Of a stretch of 64,000 nt of DNA, positions 27,669 to 36,424 are shown piece by piece. The notes under the pieces are model-generated. The model made no database searches. It was not told the DNA's origin and saw only the letters and a list, made by a program, of their open reading frames with translations. Within the stretch, counting starts at the first letter, position 1. Each line of letters opens with the position of its first letter. The stretch spans positions 1-64,000 of the forward strand of contig CAZJFT010000001.1 of NCBI GenBank assembly GCA_964545585.1. Direction: 5' to 3'. A program made the translations under genes and the position numbers. The DNA is from UBA9642 sp964545585 (GTDB taxonomy: Archaea > Nanobdellota > Nanobdellia > Woesearchaeales > UBA9642).

Positions 27669-28301
27669 TTAAATAAGTTTCGATTTTCGAGTGGTGGAAA
27701 CCAACTCTGGCTTGAACACGAACGCATCCTTATCATCGAAATAACCGCATCTGAAATTCTCTAGAGGAACGCCTGTTCTTTTGCTTAACATCAATGCATA
27801 GAAATTAGTCTGTGTAGACGCATATTTCTCTTTCACCGCATTAGGCTTGTAATCCCAAATCCAGACCTTCCCATCCTCAATACGCAGCGCATCAATATGC
27901 CCTGTCAATGGATCGGAAGTCTCAAAGACATGAGTATATGAAGGGAATTCCTTGTCAAGAAGCCATATGGGGACTTCGATGCTTATAGTCTTATTATCAT
28001 TCTGGAGCATGAACATCTGTACGTTGCTATGCGCAGTCTTGAACCTGTTGCTTTCTAAGCCTAATGCTGCAAGCCCAGAAACCTCATGACCTTTGATTTT
28101 CTTTATGTCCAAGTCGAGGTTCATGCGCAACCCTGATCCTCTAGGGCCTTTCTGGAAGTATTCATCAGGACAATTCTCACGTACATCAATCAAGTATCTC
28201 CTTAAAGAATCAAACTTATGGTTGCATAACTCTTCAGTCTTAGGAATATGAACCCTGTAATGATAGAACCATCCATGCTTAAAAGACTTATGAATTATCA
28301 T
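27669..28301 (-). CDS. PD-(D/E)XK superfamily nuclease
   Basis: 210 residues. The catalytic core reads GHIDALRIEDGKVWIWDYKP (Asp, then D-Y-K) followed by QTNFYALML, the Gln/Tyr helix of Cas4/RecB-type PD-(D/E)XK nucleases. There are no Fe-S cysteines, unlike Cas4. Start 28301 is predicted leaderless: TATA at about 28324-28335. Two copies of a 16-bp palindrome bracket this promoter, one over the start codon, so tight repression is likely. Confidence 0.78.
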   Translation of the reverse strand: MIIHKSFKHGWFYHYRVHIPKTEELCNHKFDSLRRYLIDVRENCPDEYFQKGPRGSGLRMNLDLDIKKIKGHEVSGLAALGLESNRFKTAHSNVQMFMLQNDNKTISIEVPIWLLDKEFPSYTHVFETSDPLTGHIDALRIEDGKVWIWDYKPNAVKEKYASTQTNFYALMLSKRTGVPLENFRCGYFDDKDAFVFKPELVSTTRKSKLI

Positions 28302-28367
28302 AAAAGGAAAAATCTGGAAATAGAATATAAATTTATTGATTTAACTACCTTTTATGAATAATCATAA
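28288..28367. promoter_or_regulatory. Paired operator-like palindromes bracketing the nuclease promoter
   Basis: TTATGAATTATCATAA at 28288-28303 (covering the start codon) and TTATGAATAATCATAA at 28352-28367 (upstream of the TATA box). They differ in one central base, and their centres are 64 bp apart. Both have TTATGA/TCATAA arms. The arrangement suits a dimeric repressor binding both sides of the core promoter. Confidence 0.65.
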
Positions 28368-28398
28368 AAAGAATAAATTAAGAAAGAAAATATAAAGT

Positions 28399-28623
28399 TT
28401 ATCTTCTCTTCTTCCTTGCCAGGATCTGTCTCTCCTGAGCCTCAATCTTTTTCTCTTCTGCAAGCACTTGAAGCTCTTGTTTTGCGATGACGCCAGTCAT
28501 CTTCTCTATATTCTCATCCATCCTTGCGATTCTTCTCTCCAATAGAACAAGAACTCTCAAGCTGTACACTATTGCAGCCAATGTACCTATAATAACCGCC
28601 AGTATTACCGTATCTAAAGCCAT
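28399..28623 (-). CDS. Small single-TM coiled-coil protein
   Basis: 74 residues: one N-terminal membrane helix (about 5-27), then a charged coiled coil ending in a basic RKKRR tail. AGAGGTG gives a good Shine-Dalgarno. No family recognised. Confidence 0.6.
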   Translation of the reverse strand: MALDTVILAVIIGTLAAIVYSLRVLVLLERRIARMDENIEKMTGVIAKQELQVLAEEKKIEAQERQILARKKRR

Positions 28624-28720
28624 TTTAGCACCTCTTTTAATAAAACGTCTTAATTTATTAACTAGCGTACAGGGTATTTAAATATTTTGCTATTTTCCAG
28701 CACTGTACATCAACCCAAAA

Positions 28721-29110
28721 CTATTTTCCAATAAGTGTATTGAAATCCAAACCCTTCCTTTTTGCGATGATTACATCCACGAAATAGCTCTTGTTCTTCA
28801 ATTCAAGATCCTCTATATTCAAGAAAAACCAATCTATCCTGTCAAAACGAACGGCGACCCATGCTTCTGCACCAAATTTGTTAGCGAAATACACCAATTC
28901 ATCAATCTCTTTCTTGGTGAAATACTTTTTTGTGTCATTGACTGCCTTGCACTCGATAGCAAGCCTTCGCAGATTGTTCCCTGCAAGGATGTCGGGACTT
29001 GGGTTCTGCATGCTCCCGGAGCCCGCACTTCTTATAGCTACCCATCCACTATCGAAGAATTGATGTATCAAGTCTCTCTCAGCGTTCGAACCTTTTGCTT
29101 TCTTGTTCAT
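28721..29110 (-). CDS. hjc: Holliday junction resolvase Hjc
   Basis: 129 residues. Archaeal Hjc motifs are in place: KGSNAERDLIH (E11), WVAIRSAGSGS, SPDILA (D40) and AIECKA (E53, K55). Hjc cuts four-way junctions in recombination and fork repair. Its ATG overlaps the stop of the upstream nuclease gene by four bases, so the two are co-translated. Confidence 0.93.
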   Translation of the reverse strand: MNKKAKGSNAERDLIHQFFDSGWVAIRSAGSGSMQNPSPDILAGNNLRRLAIECKAVNDTKKYFTKKEIDELVYFANKFGAEAWVAVRFDRIDWFFLNIEDLELKNKSYFVDVIIAKRKGLDFNTLIGK

Positions 29111-29970
29111 TTTATTAGATAAGATATGTATGCCTTAAATGTTTTATCCTTCTCATAATCATAATCTTTAAGCCTTACCCAGACGAGATAATGGTCGGAA
29201 TATTCTGTTGTTTCTATTCCATAAGCGACATAATCTTTTTTTGCATCTTGATTGAGTATTATCCTGTCATATGCACAATCACTGTTTCCTACTGTTGTAT
29301 CATCAGAATTCGTAATCACCCAATACCATCCGTTGAATTTGCCGAACGCAGTCTCATAATCCTCATCATAATAATTGCAGTCTGCATTCAAGTCGCCCAA
29401 AACCACGATATTGCCAGGGTTTCTTTCATTTTTAATCAAATCTTCCAGGGCATATATCTCTTGAGTCGCATCATCTGGCTTCGTATGGATATTATACGCC
29501 ACAATAGAATAATTCCTAGACAGTATCGTTACACGTATTGGAGGCCGCTCCCACCTGTCTAAAGCATCAGGAGAATAGTCATATAATGAAATATTGAACT
29601 TTTGCAAATATATCACTCCGTACTGCTCCTTAGATGAACTCCTGCCGGCCCTTGATGATATTATACAGCGATATTCTGGGAGACGCGCACATAATTCTGT
29701 AAATGCACTCCCGTCCTTATCACGTATCTCCTGCAGGAACACAATATCATAATCGCTTATCTTTTCTGCATAATAATCAACGATCACTGTATCGTTCGCT
29801 TTCTTATCGCCGAATATCTGAAGGTTCCAATTAGCGACTGTAAAAGTCTCATTGATCAAATATTCATCTTGAGATTTGATGAATGAATAATATGAATAAA
29901 CAAAAACTGCGACAAGAACAATTATTATGATACACGCAATAAACATTATTATTGCATTTTTCCTCTTCAT
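29107..29970 (-). CDS. Membrane-anchored or secreted DNase I-like (EEP) nuclease
   Basis: 287 residues from ATG 29970 (TATA at about 29993-30003). An N-terminal helix (about 6-30) serves as signal or anchor. EEP motifs follow: VANWNLQIFG, FLQEIRD, SSRAGRSSSKEQYGV, YNIHTKP, LGDLNADC and EYSDHYLV, giving the usual catalytic Glu, Asp, Asn and His. The activity should lie outside the cell, on DNA or phosphoesters. Coupling to hjc is odd for an extracellular enzyme and hints at DNA scavenging or uptake. Confidence 0.83.
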   Translation of the reverse strand: MKRKNAIIMFIACIIIIVLVAVFVYSYYSFIKSQDEYLINETFTVANWNLQIFGDKKANDTVIVDYYAEKISDYDIVFLQEIRDKDGSAFTELCARLPEYRCIISSRAGRSSSKEQYGVIYLQKFNISLYDYSPDALDRWERPPIRVTILSRNYSIVAYNIHTKPDDATQEIYALEDLIKNERNPGNIVVLGDLNADCNYYDEDYETAFGKFNGWYWVITNSDDTTVGNSDCAYDRIILNQDAKKDYVAYGIETTEYSDHYLVWVRLKDYDYEKDKTFKAYISYLIK

Positions 29971-30064
29971 AATCATATGTAGTATTGTGCTATTTAAAAT
30001 ATTTTACAAAAAATAGCCGGAAGAAAAACGAAAATCGAATAATTATATAAAAAATAGAAAAATA

Positions 30065-30352
30065 TTATATTATGTCCTCTTCTGCAAGGACGACGAAGTC
30101 TCCTACAGCCATCACTGCTGAGAATGGCACAAGTATCGAGCCATCTTTTGTCTTCTCAAGCTCTAGCTTCTCTATGTATGACGTAGGGTTCACTAACACT
30201 ACATGTATAAGTTCACCTGACTTTGTCTCAAATATAATATCTCCAACCTCACCGAATCTCTTTCCTGATTTCGAGATAACCGTCTTTCCTATCAATTGTC
30301 TTGAAAATTTCTTCTCTTCCATACTTTTTGGATCAGCTTTCATTTCTGGCAT
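30065..30352 (-). CDS. PRC-barrel domain protein
   Basis: 95 residues from ATG 30352 (GGGTGA upstream). PRC-barrel text: QLIGKTVISKSGKRFGEVGD and GSILVPFSAVMAVGDFVVL. It is paralogous to the gene at 27353-27622; two such proteins acting together have been described in archaeal cell division (CdpB1/CdpB2). That role here is inference from family and number only. Confidence 0.75.
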   Translation of the reverse strand: MPEMKADPKSMEEKKFSRQLIGKTVISKSGKRFGEVGDIIFETKSGELIHVVLVNPTSYIEKLELEKTKDGSILVPFSAVMAVGDFVVLAEEDII

Positions 30353-30474
30353 TACAATCACCCTTAAACGCGATGTACTTTAAAGTACTTGTTTTGATGA
30401 TAAAAATAAATGGCCGCTATATATAAAGTTTTCTATTCTAGAATAGTGTAATTTAAGCAGGAGCAAGCATAAAT

Positions 30475-31335
30475 TTATGTTTTTTTACCATCAATCAGGC
30501 GCTTCATTTCTGCCTCATCATAGCATATTTCCTTGAAAGAGCATTTTACGCATTTGTTCTTGTTATCAGTAAAATCTGGGGGCATCTTAGAATCTAGGAC
30601 GCTCTGCGCCCCAGAAACCACGCCGAGAACTTCCTCTTTGAGCATCGTATTCATCATAAGAATCCGTTTCTCATCAGAACCTCTATAACGCAAGACTCCT
30701 TCTGAGACGTTCTTTCCCTGGTCTTCAAGCATTAGAAGATACGCGCCAAGCTGTATCCTATGGGTATCCCACATGCCTTTCTGCGGAAATTTGCCAGTCT
30801 TCAATTCTACAGGAATATACAATTTTTCAGATTCTTCCGCAGGAATATCATGCACTTCCAACACATCTATTATTCCTGAAATATTCAATTTTTCAGACTT
30901 AAAATACTGCTCAGAGATTATTTTAGGAGTGAGTCTCTCCCATAATTCCTCGCCGAAAATCTTATGTTCCTTTACAAATTCCGAAACATTCAATGCCCTT
31001 ACCTTTGCCTCTTCCTCAAAATCAGACCAGTACTCATTGAATAGGTCGAGCATCTTGATGTCGAATTGCTTCAGTTCAGACTTGTTCATTATTATCGCAT
31101 TGCGCAAAAATTTAGAGAATCCTCTCCTATAAATATCGAAAATATCCTCATACCTGTCAGAATTTATTGACTTGACAAGATCCTTCTCATTCTTGTTGAT
31201 GAATTCATGAGTTATGTGCCAGACTTTTCCCTTAACTAAAGCCTCCTTCGGCGGCTCCTTCACCTCTAGAACGGAGCTTATGAAAAGCTTCCTAGGACAA
31301 TAAATATATGCAGAAAGCTGAGTTGCATTGACCAT
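30475..31335 (-). CDS. Cas4-like Fe-S exonuclease, not CRISPR-linked
   Basis: 286 residues. An N-terminal Cys (YIYCPRKLF) and a C-terminal cluster CVKCSFKEIC supply four Fe-S ligands. Nuclease residues occur in ISGIIDVLEV and IPVELKTGKFP, with HRIQLGAYLLML as the Gln/Tyr helix. This is the Cas4/AddB-like fold. There is no CRISPR array or other cas gene in the window, so it is a solo Cas4, probably in repair or DNA processing. It closes a run of four nuclease genes. Leaderless promoter TTATTTAAATAA at about 31354-31366. Confidence 0.83.
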   Translation of the reverse strand: MVNATQLSAYIYCPRKLFISSVLEVKEPPKEALVKGKVWHITHEFINKNEKDLVKSINSDRYEDIFDIYRRGFSKFLRNAIIMNKSELKQFDIKMLDLFNEYWSDFEEEAKVRALNVSEFVKEHKIFGEELWERLTPKIISEQYFKSEKLNISGIIDVLEVHDIPAEESEKLYIPVELKTGKFPQKGMWDTHRIQLGAYLLMLEDQGKNVSEGVLRYRGSDEKRILMMNTMLKEEVLGVVSGAQSVLDSKMPPDFTDNKNKCVKCSFKEICYDEAEMKRLIDGKKT

Positions 31336-31380
31336 TATAAAGAGATGATCACATTATTTAAATAATTTTGGGGAGAATGA

Positions 31381-31908
31381 CTAGTGAAATAATTTTACAG
31401 AACCAAACTCTAGAAAATTAGGGGTCTCATTAATATATAGCATATCAAAAGACTTCTTCATCATCATGAATCCTCTTCCGTTTCCAGTAAATTTAAGAGG
31501 ATTATTTTCCGTCAGAGCCGCAGATATTGCCTCGTAATTAACTGGGGCAGATTTTGTGATAAGGTATGTATGCATGAAAGAAGGCGAGATGTTGATGCCG
31601 AGCAAAAAAATGTCATTTTTATCAACCTCTTTCTTAAAATTATAAACATGCTTCACACCATTCTCCACAAGCTCATTCGTACCCATCACAATTAATTGAG
31701 AAACCCTATCATCAATAGAGTGATAAGACAATATCTTTGTCATTATAGAATCGACGAACTCCGAATCTGCATTCTGCGGTGTTCTAAAGAACTTGTATGA
31801 GGAGAATTTAGGGATTAATACGTGATTCTCCGCATGATATTTGCTGAAATGGTCATTATTCCATATTATTTTCGCAGCATATCTGCTTGCATCCGGCACG
31901 ACATCCAT
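31381..31908 (-). CDS. RsbW-like HATPase domain protein
   Basis: 175 residues. The GHKL N-box reads MGTNELVENGVKHVYNF, and the G-box GNGRGFMMMKKSFD, as in RsbW/SpoIIAB-type anti-sigma kinases. Archaea lack sigma factors, so this is more likely a stand-alone Ser kinase or ATP-binding switch. No anti-anti-sigma (STAS) partner is nearby. TATA GGTTTAAATAC at about 31930-31939 fits a leaderless start. Confidence 0.75.
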   Translation of the reverse strand: MDVVPDASRYAAKIIWNNDHFSKYHAENHVLIPKFSSYKFFRTPQNADSEFVDSIMTKILSYHSIDDRVSQLIVMGTNELVENGVKHVYNFKKEVDKNDIFLLGINISPSFMHTYLITKSAPVNYEAISAALTENNPLKFTGNGRGFMMMKKSFDMLYINETPNFLEFGSVKLFH

Positions 31909-32009
31909 ACCAATATTATAATTCCCAAGTATTTAAACCTTGCCATGCACGCACGAATTTATGAAAACATATATAAATCACAGGGTCATAAATGGTGTTG
32001 AGGTGGGCA

Positions 32010-33953
32010 ATGAGTACGATGGAAACGAGTCTAGTTGAAAAGTCAACATTTCTCTGGACTTATCCGAAAAAAGAAGTCATAAAGAAGGTTTCTGGAGATA
32101 AGATATCCTTTCGATGCAAATTAGCTGAGGACTTGGAGCATGACCGTTTGATAGTCGAAGTATGGACTGATCTGACAGGAAGATATCATGGACACGAGAT
32201 GCATCTTAAAGATGACATATATCACTGCGATATGAATTGCCACAATACAGGATTCTTCAAAGCCACATTCAGGTGGAGACATAATGAGCATGAATACTGG
32301 CATTGGATGCATGGCCCTGATGAGAAAAATTTCTCAGAGATACATGTAGACCCGGCATATATAGATGAAAGCATAGTATATAATGCATTCATAAGATTCT
32401 TCGGACAGAAAGAGATAGGCAAGAGCGGAAAGCCGAAATTCGGACATTCAGGAACATTCGACGACCTGAAATATCGTCTGGACAACCTGAAGAATATGGG
32501 TGTAAAGATACTCTACCTAAACCCGATACATCCCATAGGAGAACTATACAGGAACTATAATCCTCACGACCAATTCCCTTCATACATGCAACCAGGATGT
32601 CCATACAGCATAAGGGATTACAAGGCGATAGATCCAGAATCGGCAATAGATAGAGACCACTCACAAGGACCGCACGCATCATTGTCAGACCCTATGAAAG
32701 AATTCAGGGAGTTAGTCAAGGAAGCACACAAAAGGGGAATAAAAGTATATATGGATTTAGTATTCAATCACACAAGCCATGATTTCGTATTGCAAAGGCT
32801 ACATCCAGAATGGTTCCTATACAAGGAAGACATAAAAAGCATCGAAGCACCATATCTTTATCCTGAAGATGCGAAGAAAGGCAAGCCATGGGGCGATGCT
32901 AGATTCACGATGTGCCCATTCGACCATGGATACTGGTGGGAAGATGCTGCACAGTTGAACTGGAACTATAGAATTCCTGATGGAGAGAATGTCGCGCCTA
33001 AGAACCCGACGATAAGAGAGATGTACACATATTTCAAGTCCATCCCTAAATATTGGATAAAGATGATGGGAATAGATGGATTCAGATGTGACGTAGCATA
33101 TCGCGTGCCTCCAGATTTCTGGAAGGAATGCATACATGAAGCGAGAGAATTCGCAAAAAGAGAGCATCCGAAGAATGGCTCAATAACCGGAGACGTCGTC
33201 TTCATAGCAGAATCATATGTCGATGACATACCGGAGCTGCTAGAGTCAGGATTCACTGCCGTATACGGAGATTTCTCTAACAAGCTATACAATGTAGAGA
33301 CTCTTAAAGGATATCTCGACTATATCTATAACATCTCAGGCAAATATTTCCCGGAGAATTCAAGATTCTTCATATTTCCAGAATGCCATGATTTCATAAG
33401 GAATACAAAAAAATTATTGGGTCAATTGAGCGAGAACCAGATATTGTCTGAAAGGGCGAACAAGAGCAGATGGGCAATAACGGCGACAGTCCCTGGAATA
33501 CCGATGATATTCAATGGTTTTGAGAAACTGGAATGGCAGCCAGTAAACCTTTTCTCATACAGCAGCATTGACTGGGAATCAGACAAGGACTTGAAAAAAT
33601 ACATAGTCAAGATAAACAGCATAAGGAACCGTCATAAGGCATTGCAGAAAGGCAGATATATTTATTTAAAGACGAGCCAGGGAATAAACAGTGCTGCACA
33701 ACTATTCACTTTCTTAAGAATATATGAAGAGCAAGGAAAAAAGAAAGAGATAATCCTCGTATGCGTGAACATGGACATCCATAGCAAAGCAGATCTTGTG
33801 CAAGTATATCTTGATGATGGTTCAGGTATCGATTTCTCAAAGAAATATGTCCTCAAAGATTTATTGACCAACAAGAGATATGTCCGTGAAGGGAAAGAGG
33901 TCTCTATAATCCTCGAACCTGGAGAAAGCCACATATTCCAGGTGATGCAATGA
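32010..33953 (+). CDS. GH13 alpha-amylase-family enzyme with N-terminal beta domain
   Basis: 647 residues from ATG 32010 (GAGGTG five bases upstream). An N-terminal beta-sandwich (about 1-115) precedes the TIM barrel. GH13 blocks are DLVFNHT, GIDGFRCDVAY (nucleophile Asp), FIAESY (acid Glu) and FPECHDF (third acid). HPEWF after the first block recalls maltosyltransferase GlgE and related enzymes; the specificity is open. No signal peptide, so it acts on intracellular glycan. Its stop overlaps the start of a glycosyltransferase gene, which implies a joint role in making or recycling a glucan or glycoside. Confidence 0.85.
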   Translation: MSTMETSLVEKSTFLWTYPKKEVIKKVSGDKISFRCKLAEDLEHDRLIVEVWTDLTGRYHGHEMHLKDDIYHCDMNCHNTGFFKATFRWRHNEHEYWHWMHGPDEKNFSEIHVDPAYIDESIVYNAFIRFFGQKEIGKSGKPKFGHSGTFDDLKYRLDNLKNMGVKILYLNPIHPIGELYRNYNPHDQFPSYMQPGCPYSIRDYKAIDPESAIDRDHSQGPHASLSDPMKEFRELVKEAHKRGIKVYMDLVFNHTSHDFVLQRLHPEWFLYKEDIKSIEAPYLYPEDAKKGKPWGDARFTMCPFDHGYWWEDAAQLNWNYRIPDGENVAPKNPTIREMYTYFKSIPKYWIKMMGIDGFRCDVAYRVPPDFWKECIHEAREFAKREHPKNGSITGDVVFIAESYVDDIPELLESGFTAVYGDFSNKLYNVETLKGYLDYIYNISGKYFPENSRFFIFPECHDFIRNTKKLLGQLSENQILSERANKSRWAITATVPGIPMIFNGFEKLEWQPVNLFSYSSIDWESDKDLKKYIVKINSIRNRHKALQKGRYIYLKTSQGINSAAQLFTFLRIYEEQGKKKEIILVCVNMDIHSKADLVQVYLDDGSGIDFSKKYVLKDLLTNKRYVREGKEVSIILEPGESHIFQVMQ

Positions 33954-35260
33954 GGGACCGGAAGAAAAAAGACCAAAAAAATAAAGCATGGATAGTCTCT
34001 GTCGACATGGGTTATGGCCATCAGAGAGCAGCATATCCGTTGAGGGATATCGCATTTGAGAGAGTAATCACCGCAAACAGTGATAAGATGGTCTCTTTAA
34101 AGGACCATAGATTATGGGAGCAGTCAAGAGAATTCTATGAATTCGTATCTAGGTTGAAGAATATTCCTTTTATAGGAAAGATGACATTCGGCATATATGA
34201 CAGGTTCCAGAAGATAAGCCCGTTCTTTCCCTTTAAGGACTTGAGCAAGCCAAACTTCAGCGTCTTGAGATTGAAAGCGTTAATAAAGAGGGGATTATGC
34301 AAAAGCATAGTGGAGTATACCTCCAAAGAGGACATGCCGATAATTTGTACATTCTTCATCCCTGCAATGGCATTCAACTATGCAAAAAAGAAAACATACT
34401 GCATAATAACTGATACTGACATAAATAGGATATGGGTGTCAGATAATCCGAAGGAATCGACGATAACATATTTCAGTCCGTGCAGACACGTCACACAAAG
34501 GCTTCTGCAGTACGGAATAACGCCTGAGAAGATAGTCGAGACAGGATTCCCTTTGCCAAAAGAGAATATCGGAAAAAACAAAGAGATAGCAAGAAAGGAC
34601 TTGCTTTCAAGACTTGTTAATCTCGATCCTAACAAGATATTCTTCCAGAAATATGCGCCGTTGGTGAGAGAACATCTGGATAAGAATTTCGACATTAAAA
34701 AGATAAAAAAATACGGAACGCATCCACTGACATTGATGTTCACTATAGGCGGGGCGGGTGCACAATCAGACATAGCTGACAAGATATTCGATTCATTGAA
34801 GAGCAAGATGAAAAATAAGGAGATTAAACTGATAATATCTGTCGGGACAAAGCTTGACCTGAAGATGCATTTCGAGAAGAGAGCAAAGCATCTAGGTCTA
34901 GACGGGATGTTTGAGATAGTTTTTGCCATGGATAAGAGGACATATTTCGAGAACTTCAATAAAGCGTTGAGAACGACTGATATATTATGGACTAAACCTA
35001 GTGAGATGTCATTCTATACTGCATTAGGCCTTCCGATAATCATAGCTCCACCGATAGGCGCACACGAGATAAGCAACAAGGAATGGCTAGAGCATATAGG
35101 GTCAGGATTCATACAAAAAGAACCAGAATACGTGAATGAATGGTTATTCTATTGGTTGGAAGACGGAAGGCTTGCCGACGCTGCAATGCAAGGATTCATA
35201 GATGCACCTGTAATGGGGACATATAATATCGAAGAGTATATATTCAAGGAAAAGATTTAA
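33950..35260 (+). CDS. GT28/MGDG-synthase-like glycosyltransferase
   Basis: 436 residues. VDMGYGHQRAAYPL resembles the glycine-rich GxGHxxAA loop of MurG and MGDG synthase. CIITDTDINRIWVS sits where these families have TDxxxxxxW, and LIISVG, WTKPSEMSFYTALGLPIIIAPP is the nucleotide-sugar region. It overlaps the GH13 gene by ATGA. It is probably cytoplasmic and transfers a sugar from an NDP donor; the acceptor is unknown. Confidence 0.72.
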   Translation: MRDRKKKDQKNKAWIVSVDMGYGHQRAAYPLRDIAFERVITANSDKMVSLKDHRLWEQSREFYEFVSRLKNIPFIGKMTFGIYDRFQKISPFFPFKDLSKPNFSVLRLKALIKRGLCKSIVEYTSKEDMPIICTFFIPAMAFNYAKKKTYCIITDTDINRIWVSDNPKESTITYFSPCRHVTQRLLQYGITPEKIVETGFPLPKENIGKNKEIARKDLLSRLVNLDPNKIFFQKYAPLVREHLDKNFDIKKIKKYGTHPLTLMFTIGGAGAQSDIADKIFDSLKSKMKNKEIKLIISVGTKLDLKMHFEKRAKHLGLDGMFEIVFAMDKRTYFENFNKALRTTDILWTKPSEMSFYTALGLPIIIAPPIGAHEISNKEWLEHIGSGFIQKEPEYVNEWLFYWLEDGRLADAAMQGFIDAPVMGTYNIEEYIFKEKI

Positions 35261-35284
35261 ATATAAAACAATAAGAAGAAGAAT

Positions 35285-35995
35285 ATGGCAAAGAAAAGAA
35301 ACATCAGGAATAAAAAACCTAAAACAGCAAGAAAGCCATTCATGAAGCAAGATATAAATTCTAAGCTAGATCAGATAATTGTTTTGCAGAAAAAATTATT
35401 GAAAGAAGATCATAAGATAGAGAAAGAAGAATTGATGTTGGAAGAGGAAGAGAAAAAGACAGAAAAAGAAGAGATTAAAGAGACCAAAGAGCTCAAGAAG
35501 ATAGAGAAAGGATTAGAATCGAGAGAAAAGAAAGAAGAAGAGGAGCTGTTGAAACTGAAAAGCCTGGAAGAAGAGATAAAGAGAGAGGTCGGCACTCACC
35601 CATTAAGAAAAGTAGGTTTCAAGGACATAGTCAAAGGATTCGTGGGAGCATTCATAGGATTAGTCGTACATTACACATTCTTCTATGGGATAAAGATAGC
35701 TGAAAACCTGGACTTCACGAGGTCGACACTTCTTTTCGTGCTTTCGTTTTTCGTCGGCATAATGTTCATATACACTACGGGTTTCAGGAAGATAAAAGAT
35801 CCTAAAGTATTGATGTTCATACCTGTAAGGTTAATCATACTATATGTCATATCAGTAATCATGTCAGTATTAGTATTGTATCTATTTTACCCGAAATTCG
35901 GACACGACTTCATGGAGAGCTACAAGATGGTATCAGTAGTCCTTCTCGCGGCCATAGTCGGAGCATGCACTGCAGATCTTATAGGTAAGGAGTGA
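35285..35995 (+). CDS. Coiled-coil plus four-TM membrane protein
   Basis: 236 residues. A basic start, a long Glu/Lys coiled coil (about 25-105), then four membrane helices (about 115-137, 145-163, 172-195, 210-230). The membrane part resembles predicted integral membrane families of the DUF2391 kind, but I am not certain. TATA TTTAAATATAAAA at about 35255-35266 fits a leaderless start. The next gene follows by 4 bp. Confidence 0.68.
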   Translation: MAKKRNIRNKKPKTARKPFMKQDINSKLDQIIVLQKKLLKEDHKIEKEELMLEEEEKKTEKEEIKETKELKKIEKGLESREKKEEEELLKLKSLEEEIKREVGTHPLRKVGFKDIVKGFVGAFIGLVVHYTFFYGIKIAENLDFTRSTLLFVLSFFVGIMFIYTTGFRKIKDPKVLMFIPVRLIILYVISVIMSVLVLYLFYPKFGHDFMESYKMVSVVLLAAIVGACTADLIGKE

Positions 35996-35999
35996 AAAA

Positions 36000-36377
36000 A
36001 TGGTTGAAACAACAGACAGCATATTGATGAGGCTTCTTGAAAGCATAATAATAAACGGTCATGAGCACATAATCGCCAACTTCAGGGACAAGGAGAAGAT
36101 ATTAGACTACATGAAGACAAAGCAGCAACCTGCACTCGTAGAGATAGATAAGGTCTGCAGGATGCACATGAGCAAAATTAAAGGGAATCAGCGTATATTG
36201 TTCCTTAAAATAGTCGAGCAAGTTGCGGCATATAAAGGCATAGTAGATTTGCTGCTCAAGGACAATGATAAGCACATGCTGATAAACAGGGTCATAGAGA
36301 ACTTGAATGATGCATATGAGAAGCTGAAAGATGCTATAAAGGATTATAAATCTGCGAAATATAGTGCTGCTGCATGA
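36000..36377 (+). CDS. Small helical hypothetical protein
   Basis: 125 residues, all-helical and soluble. GGAGTG precedes the ATG inside the end of the upstream gene, so translation is coupled to the membrane protein. Possibly its cytoplasmic partner. Not recognised. Confidence 0.62.
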   Translation: MVETTDSILMRLLESIIINGHEHIIANFRDKEKILDYMKTKQQPALVEIDKVCRMHMSKIKGNQRILFLKIVEQVAAYKGIVDLLLKDNDKHMLINRVIENLNDAYEKLKDAIKDYKSAKYSAAA

Positions 36378-36424
36378 ATCTTTGGCATAAAAATTTATAA
36401 ATATCCATTTATTCCTTCCTGAAA

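Noticed and set aside
30475..31335. Cas4-like gene as a sign of CRISPR-Cas
   Set aside because: No direct-repeat/spacer array and no other cas gene is present in the window.
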